DNA of 64,000 bases from Hyphomicrobium sp. ghe19 (GCF_902712875.1 NZ_LR743509.1:2184001-2248000); one strand, 5' to 3'; shown: positions 1 through 9,223, counted from the first letter of the stretch. Notes: generated from the letters alone by a model not told the origin. Made by a program: numbers and translations.

Positions 1-1280
1 CGATGCTCGCGCGCATCGTGCAAATGGTCGCCGAAGCCCAGCGCAGCCGCGCGCCCATTCAGCGCCTCGCCGATCAAGTTGCCGGATGGTTCGTGCCGCT
101 CGTCATCGCCGTTGCGGTGCTTGCGTTCGCCGCCTGGATGACGTTCGGCCCCGAACCGCGCTTCTCGTATGCGCTCGTTGCTGCCGTTTCGGTGCTTATC
201 ATCGCCTGCCCTTGCGCGCTCGGGCTCGCGACTCCGATGTCGATCATGGTCGGTGTCGGCCGTGGCGCGCAGTCCGGCGTGCTGATCAAGAATGCCGAGG
301 CTCTCGAGCGCATGGAGAAAATCGACACGCTCGTGGTCGATAAGACCGGCACGCTCACGGAAGGCAAGCCGAAGGTGACGGCGATCCGCACTGCGTCCGC
401 GATCAGCGAGGCCGATCTGTTGAGGCTTGCGGCCAGTCTCGAGCAGGCGAGCGAGCATCCGCTCGGTGCGGCCATCGTGCTCGAAGCGCGGGATCGAAAT
501 ATTGCACTATCGGATGTTCGCGATTTCGCTTCTCCTTCGGGCAAAGGCGTGTCCGGCGTTATCGACAATCGCAACGTCGTCATCGGCAATCGAACGATCT
601 TCGACGAGGCGGGTATCGATACGTCGGCTCTTGCCGCCGATGCTGAAACGTTACGGGGCGATGGCGCAACAGCGGTTTACGTCGCGATCGACGGCAAAGC
701 CGCGGGGATCATTGCGGTCGCCGATCCGATCAAGGCGACGACGCTGTCAGCGGTTCACAAGCTCAAGGCCGACGGCGTCCATGTCGTCATGCTCACCGGC
801 GACAACGCGACAACGGCCAAGGCCGTCGCGGCCAAGCTCGGCATTGACGACATAAAGGCCGACGTTCTGCCCGAGGATAAGGCCAATTTCGTTGCTGAAC
901 TCAGGCGCAAGGGTCGCGCGGTGGCTATGGCCGGCGACGGCGTCAACGATGCGCCGGCGCTCGCCGCGGCCGACGTCGGGATCGCGATGGGAACCGGCAC
1001 GGACGTTGCCATCGAAAGCGCCGGCATTACCCTCGTCAAAGGCGACCTCGAAGGGATCGCACGAGCGCGGGAACTCTCGGAAGCGACGATGTCGAATATC
1101 CGGCAGAACCTGTTCTTCGCCTTCGTCTATAACGCGGCGGGCGTGCCGATCGCAGCGGGTGTTCTGTATCCGGTCTTCGGATTGCTCCTATCTCCGATCA
1201 TCGCAGCCGCTGCAATGGCGCTGTCGTCCGTGAGCGTGATCGCAAATGCGCTTCGGCTTCGCCACACCGACGTCGGCTAG
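1..1280 (+). CDS. Copper-translocating P1B-type ATPase, 3' portion (5' end outside window)
   Basis: Integral membrane pump that exports monovalent copper (or silver) using ATP. About 425 C-terminal residues are visible and the reading frame is open to the window edge, so the metal-binding N-terminus is missing. Numbering from the first visible Met: the CPC metal site of the transmembrane ion channel is at 69-71, the phosphorylated Asp in DKTGT at 113, the HP motif of the nucleotide domain (SEHPLG) near 150-155, TGDN at 265-268 and GDGVNDAP at 311-318, followed by two C-terminal membrane helices. CPC plus SEHPLG is diagnostic of P1B heavy-metal ATPases. CopA-like is the likeliest identity; silver specificity cannot be excluded. 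Confidence 0.95.
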   Translation, partial: MLARIVQMVAEAQRSRAPIQRLADQVAGWFVPLVIAVAVLAFAAWMTFGPEPRFSYALVAAVSVLIIACPCALGLATPMSIMVGVGRGAQSGVLIKNAEALERMEKIDTLVVDKTGTLTEGKPKVTAIRTASAISEADLLRLAASLEQASEHPLGAAIVLEARDRNIALSDVRDFASPSGKGVSGVIDNRNVVIGNRTIFDEAGIDTSALAADAETLRGDGATAVYVAIDGKAAGIIAVADPIKATTLSAVHKLKADGVHVVMLTGDNATTAKAVAAKLGIDDIKADVLPEDKANFVAELRRKGRAVAMAGDGVNDAPALAAADVGIAMGTGTDVAIESAGITLVKGDLEGIARARELSEATMSNIRQNLFFAFVYNAAGVPIAAGVLYPVFGLLLSPIIAAAAMALSSVSVIANALRLRHTDVG

Positions 1281-1313
1281 TTGCGATGTTGCATCGTGAT
1301 TTGCCGGCAAAGG

Positions 1314-1323
1314 ACGCATGCGT
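1314..1323. repeat. Copy of the ACGCATGCGT palindrome
   Basis: Perfect 10-bp palindrome in the 43-bp gap between the stop codons of the copper ATPase and the MgtC protein. Two identical copies flank the cold-shock gene (4080-4089 and 4418-4427). Confidence 0.4.
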
Positions 1324-2037
1324 TCAATGCATTGCCTCTCTGATCACATCGAACGACCGCACTTCATAGTTCGGGTGGAGATTGTTCAGGAACTCGAGTG
1401 GCGGCTCGTCGATTTCGGGCCGCCTCCAGCTGAGATCGAACGTCAGCAGGGCGCGCCCCGGCTCTGTGGCGTGATTTACTCCTTGAAATCGCGCTCTGAA
1501 ACCCGAGCCGCGCAAAAGCTCGTCCAAGTCGGGAAACGGAGGACGGTCGGCGGTCGACGCAACGACGAGCCGTGCCCGCTGATCGCGGGGGATGCGGATG
1601 TCGATCCAGGGCAGTGCCGCGAGCGTCAGAATAATCAAAATCGTCCCGGCCGAGCCGAGTAACAGCTGGCCACCGCCGAAGCAGATGCCGACGACGCTCA
1701 CTGCCCAAATTGTTGCGGCCGTAGTGACGCCCGAGACCAAATTCTCGCGTTTCAGAATGACGCCGCCGCCGATGAAGCCAACGCCCGTGAGGATGCCGAG
1801 TGGCAGACGCATCACGTCCATGGTCGTGAACGTGTCGGGCGTCTTGCCTGCAAGACCGAGCAAGATGTTGGCTTGGCTCGTCGCGATGCAGGCGGCAAGG
1901 CCGACCAGGACCGTGGTGCGCAGCCCCGCACTGTGGCTCGCACTCTCCCGGTTCAGACCGATCAAGAAGCTCGCGATCAGCGTTAGTACCAAACGCACCG
2001 TGATATCGAGGGCGGTGGGATGTAAGTGCATTTCCAT
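1324..2037 (-). CDS. MgtC/SapB family membrane protein
   Basis: 237-residue protein. The N-terminal 140 residues form about five hydrophobic helices and carry the MgtC-type signature around residues 25-50 (GLNRES followed by AGLRTTVLVGLAA). The C-terminal 90 residues are soluble and resemble the ACT-like tail found in many MgtC relatives. Family members are linked to magnesium homeostasis, acid tolerance and inhibition of F-ATPase, but the exact role of this one is unknown. The ATG is preceded by GGAGG at good spacing. It is transcribed convergently with the copper ATPase and divergently from the sensor-like gene at 2260. Confidence 0.85.
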   Translation of the reverse strand: MEMHLHPTALDITVRLVLTLIASFLIGLNRESASHSAGLRTTVLVGLAACIATSQANILLGLAGKTPDTFTTMDVMRLPLGILTGVGFIGGGVILKRENLVSGVTTAATIWAVSVVGICFGGGQLLLGSAGTILIILTLAALPWIDIRIPRDQRARLVVASTADRPPFPDLDELLRGSGFRARFQGVNHATEPGRALLTFDLSWRRPEIDEPPLEFLNNLHPNYEVRSFDVIREAMH

Positions 2038-2259
2038 CGCGAAATTCCTCCGGTCTTAAGATCGGGACTTCACATTTCGCATACCCGTTGCCGGCTTCGA
2101 ATTCATCTGCCGTTGCGGCAATCGAAATTATTAACTGCATCACCAGCGTGAGACCGACGCCATCTTGCCGTTTAGGCCGCTGTCGTTTTACCTCTCGCAG
2201 ATGAGCTTCGGGCCCGCTATTTTCCACGCGCCATCAACGTCATCAACCGGTGGATTGCC

Positions 2260-4050
2260 ATGACACGCCACCGCCTGCTGCTTATTGCCCTTCTTATCTG
2301 GGCTCTCGCGATGATCCTGCCGGATTTCGCGCGCGTGGTGCGTCCGCTTGGGTCGTTTGGATTTTACGCCGACAGCGACGGCTTGATCTATGACGTCAGG
2401 GGACCGTTCGAAAGCGAAGCCAAGTCTCCTGCTTGGCAAGCGGGCGTGCGCCCGGGAGATCGCCTCGACTTCTCGCGGATGCGCTGCATTCCCTTTGATG
2501 CGTATGTTTGCACAAGCACGATAACATCCGTCGGTGGCAACGAATATGTGCTGGCGGGACGGCAGACGACCATTGACCTCTTGCCGACGGCGGCGGAGGG
2601 CGCGCGTGACGTGACGCTGATCGCCGTGCCGCGTCCGACGAATTGGTTCGCTCGTCTGGTTTTGCTCCTCGATCAGTTCGCGGGCATCGCCGTCATCCTT
2701 GGGGCCGGCTGGCTTGTCTGGACGCGGCCAAGCCGCATGACGTGGGGCTTTTTCCTCTATGTGATCTGGTACAATCCCGGGCAGGCCTACGAGTTTTATG
2801 CGCAGTTGCAGCGCTGGCCACTTTTGCTTCTGGTGCAAAACGCTCTCGGAAGCATTTCACAAGCGGTGGGTTATGCGGGCCTTCTGGTCTTCGTGATGCG
2901 GGCGCCGACCGGCTCGATCCAGCCGCAGTGGGTGAGTTTCGAGAGGGCCATTCTCGCGCTCACTCCCGTCGTAGCGGTCGCGCTGATGGCGGCCTACGGC
3001 AGCTCATTCGGCTTTCAAACCGAGCTTGTGAGCCGCGTGACGATCCTCTTCGGCATTTTTGTCAGTATCACAGCAGTCGCTATCTTGCTGGCCAGACGGC
3101 GAACCCTTTCGCCCAAGGACAATCAGCGTCTCAGATGGGTTATGTGGGGCTGTCTGATCGGGCTGCCGGCGTTCGTCCTGGCTGATCTCAACGAGTACAC
3201 GACGCTTCTAAGCAACTGGAACGGGCTCGTGATGTCCGAAGACGTTGCCGGGCTGCTCTATTTGCTTAACGGCGTCTTGTGCCTCTTCGTCGTCGAAGCC
3301 GTGCGCCGCGACCGCGTCGTCAGCGTTGCGATACCGCTGCGCCGCGTCACCCTTCTGGCTCTGTTGATGAGCGTTCCGGCACTCCTTCTCCATCAACAGG
3401 CGGAGCATCTGCATGAGTTCGTCGAACTTCCGGGCTGGTCGTGGCTCGGAATCGGCGCACTCGTTCTCTATATCATCGGCCGGCTGCATGAATGGTCGGT
3501 TGAACTGGCCGACCGCTTTTTCAACCGCTCGCTCGACAAGTCGGCGAAAGAGATCGGAGAGGCATTGGTGCGGGCGAAGACTCCAACCGAGATCGACCGG
3601 CTTCTGGCGGACGGCGTCCTGCGGGCATTGAAATTGTCATCCGCGGCGACTTTTCGCGGGGCGGACACGGCCTTTCGACGCTTCGAGAACAGTGCCGGCT
3701 GGGATGATAAAGCGGTGCGCGATCTCCGCATCGGCGGCGCGGCAATGGAAAATCTGCGCCAAGGCGAGGCTGGCCTCTTCGATAAGACGGGAGCGACGGA
3801 GGCCGGTTTTCCGAGCGGGCTCGATTTGCCGATCCTTGCGGTTCCGGCTGCGAACCGCGTCCACTGCTATGCGGTGATGCTTTATGGCCCGCACGTGTCG
3901 GGGACAGATATCGATTCGAACGAGCGGGAGATGCTCGTGAAACTCGGCGAGCACGCCGCGGACGCCTATGCGCGCGCTGAAAATGAGGAACTGCGGAAGA
4001 CGATTGCGGAACTCAAGACTGCTCCCGGCTTACACTCTGGGCGGGCGTGA
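2260..4050 (+). CDS. Multi-pass membrane protein with PDZ-like N-terminus and GAF-like C-terminus
   Basis: 596 residues. A signal anchor at 5-21 is followed by an extracytoplasmic segment with a PDZ-like ligand loop at 56-67 (SPAWQAGVRPGD). About eight or nine hydrophobic helices lie between roughly 130 and 405. The soluble C-terminus (about 425-580) looks like a GAF domain. The order resembles the sensor half of membrane histidine kinases or cyclases, but no kinase, GGDEF, HD-GYP or phosphatase domain follows; the protein ends soon after the GAF-like region. It may pass a signal to a separate partner. The function is not known and the domain calls rest on pattern reading only. Confidence 0.7.
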   Translation: MTRHRLLLIALLIWALAMILPDFARVVRPLGSFGFYADSDGLIYDVRGPFESEAKSPAWQAGVRPGDRLDFSRMRCIPFDAYVCTSTITSVGGNEYVLAGRQTTIDLLPTAAEGARDVTLIAVPRPTNWFARLVLLLDQFAGIAVILGAGWLVWTRPSRMTWGFFLYVIWYNPGQAYEFYAQLQRWPLLLLVQNALGSISQAVGYAGLLVFVMRAPTGSIQPQWVSFERAILALTPVVAVALMAAYGSSFGFQTELVSRVTILFGIFVSITAVAILLARRRTLSPKDNQRLRWVMWGCLIGLPAFVLADLNEYTTLLSNWNGLVMSEDVAGLLYLLNGVLCLFVVEAVRRDRVVSVAIPLRRVTLLALLMSVPALLLHQQAEHLHEFVELPGWSWLGIGALVLYIIGRLHEWSVELADRFFNRSLDKSAKEIGEALVRAKTPTEIDRLLADGVLRALKLSSAATFRGADTAFRRFENSAGWDDKAVRDLRIGGAAMENLRQGEAGLFDKTGATEAGFPSGLDLPILAVPAANRVHCYAVMLYGPHVSGTDIDSNEREMLVKLGEHAADAYARAENEELRKTIAELKTAPGLHSGRA

Positions 4051-4066
4051 CAGTGTCTAGACGTGC

Positions 4067-4099
4067 AAAAGCCGCGATTACGCATGCGTACCCGCGGCC
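4067..4099 (-). terminator. Intrinsic terminator of the cold-shock gene
   Basis: On the minus strand GCCGCG pairs with CGCGGC (4071-4076 with 4093-4098), with an inner TACGCA/TGCGTA arm separated by a 2-nt internal loop, followed directly by TTTT. It lies about 75 bp past the stop codon of the cold-shock gene. Confidence 0.65.
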
Positions 4100-4172
4100 T
4101 TATATCATCTAACTCGAAAGCGAAACGTGGCTGCCGGCCAGACTTTTGGCCCTACCGGCAGTCGGACGTCAC

Positions 4173-4382
4173 TTAAGCGTTCTGAATGACGCTAACGGCG
4201 ATCTTGCCCGAGCGGCGATCGGTTTCCGTTTCGAAAGCGACCTTCTGGCCCTGCGAAAGGCCGCGCATGCCGGCGCGCTCAAGAGCGGTCGCGTGCACGA
4301 ATACGTCGTTTCCGCCCTGGTCCGGAGCAATGAAGCCGAAGCCCTTCTGGTCGTTATAGAATTTCACGGTACCCGTGATCAT
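4173..4382 (-). CDS. CspA-family cold-shock protein
   Basis: 69-residue single cold-shock domain that binds single-stranded RNA or DNA as a chaperone. RNP1 (KGFGFI, residues 13-18) and RNP2 (DVFVH, 26-30) are intact and the length is normal for the family. AAGGAA sits at proper distance from the ATG. The gene stands alone, with a terminator downstream and nearly 400 bp of non-coding DNA upstream, as expected for a monocistronic gene with a long regulatory leader. Paralogues are usual in alphaproteobacteria, so no specific Csp name is given. Confidence 0.95.
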   Translation of the reverse strand: MITGTVKFYNDQKGFGFIAPDQGGNDVFVHATALERAGMRGLSQGQKVAFETETDRRSGKIAVSVIQNA

Positions 4383-4765
4383 AGAATGTTCCTTTTAAGC
4401 CTAGTTTTTTGAGGCTGACGCATGCGTCAATATGATCGCCTGCGCCGACCTCAGTTCGATTTTGGAAAGACGTCTGTGCGCTTGGCTGCGCCAGAGGCGG
4501 AGTGCCTCGCAATATCCGGCCAAAGTTCGATGGTCCGTCGATAGCACGCATGAGCCCGGTTGGATACCGCTAGTTTTTAGCTTCCGATCAACTTTTTACG
4601 TCAAGCCCGGCAAAGGGTTCCGTTTGACGGCTCTGGAACAAACCATAAAGCCTAATTGTCTATTTAGGAGTACGGGCAAGGCCGCGCGCCGCCTTTCCGC
4701 GTTGTAGCGGCCGAAAAATGGGCCGCATGGGCCCCTACGAGACACCAGCTCAGCTGTGAGGCTTC
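4383..4765. other. Non-coding region between divergent cspA-type and dehydrogenase genes
   Basis: 383 bp without a convincing gene. It is expected to hold the promoter and leader of the cold-shock gene (minus) and the promoter of the dehydrogenase (plus). It contains a 14-bp palindrome at 4416-4429 with core ACGCATGCGT. A possible minus-strand promoter has TTGACG at 4599-4604 and a CTAAAA-like -10 at 4575-4580 with an 18-bp spacer, which would give a leader of about 185 nt. The plus-strand reading frame at 4432-4707 has no family resemblance and no clear ribosome-binding site. Confidence 0.5.
4416..4429. repeat. 14-bp palindrome containing ACGCATGCGT, cold-shock gene leader
   Basis: TGACGCATGCGTCA is a perfect palindrome 34 bp upstream of the cold-shock start codon. 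The 10-bp core recurs at 4080-4089 (inside the terminator of the same gene) and at 1314-1323 (between the convergent ATPase and MgtC genes). It could be a DNA-binding site or a small RNA hairpin. Confidence 0.5.
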
Positions 4766-5644
4766 ATGAATGTCGGTTTTATCGGACTGGGGCATATGGG
4801 CTCCGGCATGGCGGCGAACCTGCTCAAGGCCGGACACGATGTCACCGTCTACAATCGGACCCGCGCGAACTCCGACTCGCTGGCGTCCAAAGGGGCGAAG
4901 GTCGCCCCGACGCCCGGGGACGCGTGCAAGGGCGACGCCGTTTTCACGATGCTCGCAAACGACAGGGCGGTCGAGGATGTGGTTTACCAAGACCACGGCG
5001 TGCTTGCGTCGTTGAAACAGGGCGCCGTCCATATTTCCTCCAGCACGATCAGCGTCGCCCTGTCGAAGAAACTCGCGGATGATCACGGCAGAAAAGGCCA
5101 ACGCTACGTCGCAGCTCCTGTGTTTGGCCGTCCGGATGCGGCTGCCGCTGCAAAGATCTTCGTCGTCGCCGCAGGGAAAGGCGAAACATTAAACAGCGTG
5201 TCCCCTCTCCTCGACGCTGTCGGGCAAAGGACGTTCACGATTTCTGACCAGCCGGAAGCGGCGAACATCGTCAAACTCAGCGGCAATTTCCTCATCGCAA
5301 CGGTGATTGAATCGCTTGGAGAGGCGATGGCGCTCGTCGGGAAAGCGGGCGTCGATAAGCATGAGTATCTCGAGGTTCTGACGTCGACGCTGTTCGGCGC
5401 TCCAATCTACAAAACTTACGGGACGCTGCTCGCCGACGCCAAGTTCCAGCCGCCAGGCTTTGCCGCTCCGCTTGGATTGAAGGATATCGAACTTGCTTTG
5501 GCCGCGGGCCGGGAATTGCGTGTCCCTCTGCCGATAGCGAGCCTGTTGCGGGATCGCTTTCTGACTTTGCTCGCCAACGGCGGTGACAATCTCGATTGGT
5601 CCGCCATCGGCGGGCTTGCCGCAAAGGACGCAGGCGGCGCATAA
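4766..5644 (+). CDS. NAD(P)-dependent beta-hydroxyacid dehydrogenase (3-hydroxyisobutyrate dehydrogenase family)
   Basis: 292 residues, normal family length. The Rossmann motif GLGHMG is at 7-12 with the basic NRT at the end of beta-2 (30-32), which suggests NADP preference. The substrate loop is near 118-125 (PVFGRPDA). The catalytic Lys170 and Asn174 in the family pattern KLSGN are present, so it should be an active dehydrogenase and not an imine reductase, where the Lys is replaced. Likely substrates are small 2- or 3-hydroxy acids or semialdehydes such as tartronate or succinic semialdehyde; the sequence does not decide. The P450 gene starts 167 bp downstream on the same strand. Confidence 0.85.
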   Translation: MNVGFIGLGHMGSGMAANLLKAGHDVTVYNRTRANSDSLASKGAKVAPTPGDACKGDAVFTMLANDRAVEDVVYQDHGVLASLKQGAVHISSSTISVALSKKLADDHGRKGQRYVAAPVFGRPDAAAAAKIFVVAAGKGETLNSVSPLLDAVGQRTFTISDQPEAANIVKLSGNFLIATVIESLGEAMALVGKAGVDKHEYLEVLTSTLFGAPIYKTYGTLLADAKFQPPGFAAPLGLKDIELALAAGRELRVPLPIASLLRDRFLTLLANGGDNLDWSAIGGLAAKDAGGA

Positions 5645-5811
5645 TTTTTCTTTGCGTCGCGGCGCTCAAAGCCGGATATTTTGCAACGAGAGAGATAGCG
5701 GACGCGCCCGGCGGCTATCGCAATGTTTTTAAAATTCTATTGGCCTTCGATATTCGGAAGAGAGGGTCGTGCTTTTCTGATCGTCGGAGTTTCTGCTGGG
5801 ACGGTGTCGTC

Positions 5812-7161
5812 ATGAGCAGGTCGATTACGATTGTAAAAGCTGGCCTTCCGCCGGGTCCCAAGGGCACCCTGATTGGAGGCAACATCTCCCAGATCGGGCC
5901 GCGCCGCGTCGATTTTTTTCTCGATCTTGCGCGGACGTATGGCCCCATCGCCAGTTTTCGCGCCGGCCGGTGGCGCCTCTTTCTCGTCAGCGATCCGGAG
6001 CTTATCCAGCAGGTTCTGGTCACCGATGCGCGGCACTACATCAAGCATTTCGGTGCTCGCGCTTTCAAGCCCATCCTCGGCAACGGTCTCGTGACGAGCG
6101 AAGGCGCGTTCTGGCTCAGCCAACGCCGGCTCATGCAGCCCGCATTCCTCAAGGCGCAAGTGCTCTCCTACGCGCCGATCATGGCCGAGCTTGCGAATGC
6201 GATGGTTTCGAAATGGTCTCCCGGACAGGCCGTCGATCTCGAGTACGAATTCAGCGTACTGACAAGCGCGATCGCGCTCAAAACGCTTTTCGGCCTCGAT
6301 GACCGCGGCAATCACGACGGAGTCTATCGAAGCCTGATGGAGGCTTTCGATCTCCTGACAGTCCGGCTCGACGCGACTTTCAAATTGCCGATCTCTTTTC
6401 CTACTCCGGCCAACATCAAGATGCGCCGGGCCATCGCGCGCATCATAGATCTCATCGATGACTTCATTGCGCGGGGAAGATCTCGTCCGCTTGGCAACGA
6501 TCTGCTTTCGACGATGATCATGGCGCAGCGCGAGGACGGCTCGCGGATGACCGACCAACAGCTTCGCGACGAAGCGATGACGCTCTATCTCGCCGGTTAC
6601 GAAACGACGGCGCTGACGCTGACGTGGAGCTGGTACCTGCTCTCCCAACATCCGAGCGCTGAACGGAAGCTCGCCGACGAGTGGGCCCGGGTACTCGGCG
6701 GACGAACTCCGACAGCCAATGACCTCGCATCCCTTCCCTACACAGCGGCCGTCATCAACGAGGCTATGCGGCTCTATCCTCCCGTCTACGCGATCGGCCG
6801 CGAAGCGACGACCGATCTCGAACTCGGCGGCTACCGCGTCAAGCGCGGCTACACGATCCTGATGAGCCAATGGGTCAGTCACCGCGATCCAAAATATTTT
6901 CCGGAACCCGAGCGGTTTTTGCCTGAGCGCTGGCTCGATGGATTGGCGACGCGGCTTCCGAAATTTGCCTATTACCCGTTCGGTGGCGGCCAGCGCCTTT
7001 GTATCGGCAGCCATTTTGCGACAATGGAAGCGGCGATTGTCCTTGCGACCGTCGGGCAAAAATACAGGTTCACCATTGCTCCCGATGCGGTGATCGATAT
7101 CAAGCCGCAAATCACGCTGCCGCCCAAGTACGGCATGCCGGCGACGCTCGAACTTCGTTGA
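5812..7161 (+). CDS. Cytochrome P450
   Basis: 449-residue soluble heme monooxygenase. Visible landmarks: WLSQR of helix C at 101-105, the oxygen-binding I helix AGYETT at 261-266, the K-helix ExxR pair E317/R320, a PERW-type segment near 370, and the heme loop FGGGQRLCIG with ligand Cys397. No membrane anchor is seen. The ATG at 5812 gives the expected P450 start (a proline-rich LPPGPKG at 12-18); the frame extends upstream to 5596 but overlaps the preceding gene and looks non-coding. Redox partners are not encoded nearby. Neighbouring dehydrogenases and a methyltransferase suggest small-molecule modification; the substrate is unknown. Confidence 0.92.
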   Translation: MSRSITIVKAGLPPGPKGTLIGGNISQIGPRRVDFFLDLARTYGPIASFRAGRWRLFLVSDPELIQQVLVTDARHYIKHFGARAFKPILGNGLVTSEGAFWLSQRRLMQPAFLKAQVLSYAPIMAELANAMVSKWSPGQAVDLEYEFSVLTSAIALKTLFGLDDRGNHDGVYRSLMEAFDLLTVRLDATFKLPISFPTPANIKMRRAIARIIDLIDDFIARGRSRPLGNDLLSTMIMAQREDGSRMTDQQLRDEAMTLYLAGYETTALTLTWSWYLLSQHPSAERKLADEWARVLGGRTPTANDLASLPYTAAVINEAMRLYPPVYAIGREATTDLELGGYRVKRGYTILMSQWVSHRDPKYFPEPERFLPERWLDGLATRLPKFAYYPFGGGQRLCIGSHFATMEAAIVLATVGQKYRFTIAPDAVIDIKPQITLPPKYGMPATLELR

Positions 7162-7237
7162 CGCATTCACGCAATTGTCTTCATTCACAGCGCGTCAACT
7201 TATATCGCCGCGTCCACAGCCAATCGGGATTTCACAC

Positions 7238-7999
7238 ATGAGCGCAAAGGTCGTTGTAGTCACAGGCGGTGCTCAGGGCATCGGCCGTGCCGTCAGCTAC
7301 GCTTTCGCCGCAGCGGGATATGCGGTCTCGATCGCCGATCCCGCGGAAGATGCCGGCGAGGAAGCGGCGGCGCATATTCGAAACCTCGGCGCACTGTGCC
7401 TCTACGAACGCGCGGACACGTCGCAAGAGAGCGACGTTCAGCGCTGGATCGCCCGGACCGTCAAAGATCTTGGTTGTCCGCATGTGCTCGTCAACAATGC
7501 GGGCATCCTCGCCAATCGGCCTTTCCTCGAACTTCCGATTGCGGAATTCGATCGTGTGCAAGCCGTCAACGTCCGAGGCACGGTCCTTTGTTCGCAAGCC
7601 GCTGCGCGAGAAATGGTGAAGCACGGGCAGGGCGGCGCAATCATCAATATCTCGTCGACCCGCGCCTTCATGTCTGAGCCCGGGACGGAAGCCTATACAG
7701 CGTCAAAGGGTGCAATCTCCGCGCTGACGCACGGTATGGCGATCAGTCTTGGCCCAGCCGGCATCCGCGTGAATTCCGTGAGCCCGGGCTGGATCGAGAC
7801 GAGCGACTGGCAATTCTCAGGGCGAGCGAAAGAACCTCACCATTCAAAGGCCGACAACGATCAGCACCCGGCCGGTCGTGTCGGCGTGCCCGAGGACATC
7901 GCCAAGGCGTGCCTGTTTCTTGCGGACAGCGCCGATTTCATGACCGGCCAGAACATCACGATCGACGGCGGCATGACCGTGAAAATGATCTACGTATGA
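7238..7999 (+). CDS. Short-chain dehydrogenase/reductase (SDR, classical type)
   Basis: 253 residues. The cofactor motif TGGAQGIG is at 9-16, NNAG at 86-89, and the catalytic Ser140, Tyr153 and Lys157 (YTASK) are in place, with SPGW after the active site as usual. Aspartate at the end of beta-2 (IADP) favours NAD(H). The ATG at 7238 is chosen because the Rossmann fold begins immediately after it; an in-frame ATG at 7175 would add 21 unrelated residues. The gene follows the P450 by 76 bp on the same strand and may act on the same substrate class. Alcohol, sugar and 3-oxoacyl substrates are all possible. Confidence 0.9.
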   Translation: MSAKVVVVTGGAQGIGRAVSYAFAAAGYAVSIADPAEDAGEEAAAHIRNLGALCLYERADTSQESDVQRWIARTVKDLGCPHVLVNNAGILANRPFLELPIAEFDRVQAVNVRGTVLCSQAAAREMVKHGQGGAIINISSTRAFMSEPGTEAYTASKGAISALTHGMAISLGPAGIRVNSVSPGWIETSDWQFSGRAKEPHHSKADNDQHPAGRVGVPEDIAKACLFLADSADFMTGQNITIDGGMTVKMIYV

Positions 8000-8069
8000 T
8001 TTGACTGTTTGGGCCCAAAATCGCACCGCAATCCGGGAATAGAATCACGCAGCGCACAGATCAGGACAG

Positions 8070-8945
8070 ATGCTCGTGACAAACGCCATTATCGAGAATG
8101 TCTCGGATACCGCTTTTTGGGTTGCGCATTACCGCAGCATCGAGACAAAGCGGGACGACGCGCTTTTTCGCGATCCCCTTGCTGGCGTCCTCGCGGGTCA
8201 TCGTGGAAAGTCGATCGCCGACGCCATGCCCCGAGGTTTCATGACATCATGGGTCATCGCGATCCGGACGCGCATCATCGACGATTTCATTCACGATGCC
8301 GTCGCTCAAGGCGTCGACACCGTTCTCAATCTCGGCGCGGGGCTGGACACTCGTCCATATCGCATGGATCTCCCCTCGTCCTTTCAATGGATCGAAGCCG
8401 ATTATCCGCACGTGATTGCGTATAAGGAAGAGCGGCTCGCGGGAGAAACGCCGCGTTTCAAACTCACGCGAATCAAATGCGATTTGGCGGACGACGACGC
8501 GCGGCGGCGGCTCTTTGCCTCGACCAATGCGCAAGCCGGGAAGCTGCTTGTTTTGACCGAAGGGGTCGTTCCATATTTGAGCCCCGAGCAGGCGGGCGCG
8601 CTCGCAGAGGATTTGCGAAGTCTCGATCGTGCGGCAGGTTGGATTGTCGATTTCTTTTCGCCGGAGCTAATCAAAACGCGCGAGCGGATGATGGCCGGCC
8701 GATTGAAGAATGCGCCGTTCCGATTTCAGCCGGCCGACTGGTTCGGGTTTTTCGAAGCGCGCGGCTGGCGAACGGACGAACTGCGCTATTTGGGCGAGGA
8801 AGGCGACCGCCTCGGCAGGCCGATCGAGATGCCGCTGCTCGGGAAGGCAATGGTCATCATACAAATGTTGTTCATGTCGAAGGCGCGAAGGGAGCGGTTT
8901 CGCAAAGCCGCTGGCTACGCGATGCTCAAGCCCGCTTCGAATTAG
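8070..8945 (+). CDS. SAM-dependent methyltransferase, leucine carboxyl methyltransferase (LCMT/Ppm1) type
   Basis: 291 residues. The signature is the SAM-binding stretch at 86-98 (LNLGAGLDTRPYR), characteristic of PF04072 enzymes, with the motif-II segment around 145-170. Bacterial members of this family usually O-methylate small carboxylates or polyketides, not protein leucine. It is the last of four same-strand genes (dehydrogenase, P450, SDR, methyltransferase) that look like a modification cassette, although the spacing of 70 bp to the previous gene does not prove co-transcription. A CAGTGC/GCACTG hairpin lies just after the stop at 8955-8980. Confidence 0.85.
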   Translation: MLVTNAIIENVSDTAFWVAHYRSIETKRDDALFRDPLAGVLAGHRGKSIADAMPRGFMTSWVIAIRTRIIDDFIHDAVAQGVDTVLNLGAGLDTRPYRMDLPSSFQWIEADYPHVIAYKEERLAGETPRFKLTRIKCDLADDDARRRLFASTNAQAGKLLVLTEGVVPYLSPEQAGALAEDLRSLDRAAGWIVDFFSPELIKTRERMMAGRLKNAPFRFQPADWFGFFEARGWRTDELRYLGEEGDRLGRPIEMPLLGKAMVIIQMLFMSKARRERFRKAAGYAMLKPASN

Positions 8946-9043
8946 CTCCGGGGTCAGTGCAAAGCAAAGCCCCAGCACTGTTGCGCCGGGGCCTCGAGCG
9001 GTTTCATCAAACAACCGCGCCTTTGGCTCGTCACCAAAGATAA

Positions 9044-9223
9044 TTAAACGCCTCGCCTCAGTACGCTTGCAAGGAGGCCGACAACGATGAACACAACGGC
9101 AACGACCAACAGCAGGTGAGCACCGGACATTGCAGTGCCAGCCACACCGCCGAAGCCCAGGGCAGCGGCAACGATCGCGACAATCAGAAAGACGATCGCG
9201 TAATAAATCAGGTTACCACCCAT
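9044..9223 (-). CDS. DUF1328 (UPF0391) small membrane protein
   Basis: 59 residues made almost wholly of two hydrophobic helices separated by a Gly-rich turn, ending in a basic RRG tail. This matches the DUF1328 family of small inner-membrane proteins, often induced by envelope or osmotic stress; the biochemical role is unknown. The start is set by GGAGG at 9229-9233, which is correctly placed for the ATG at 9223 but overlaps the alternative ATG at 9235. It is convergent with the methyltransferase. Confidence 0.85.
   Translation of the reverse strand: MGGNLIYYAIVFLIVAIVAAALGFGGVAGTAMSGAHLLLVVAVVFIVVGLLASVLRRGV

Noticed and set aside
4432..4707. Open frame of 91 codons upstream of the cold-shock gene
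   Set aside because: No ribosome-binding site, no familiar motif and it crosses the likely promoter and leader.
5596..5811. N-terminal extension of the P450 frame
   Set aside because: It overlaps the dehydrogenase gene and does not resemble P450 sequence; ATG at 5812 fits the family.
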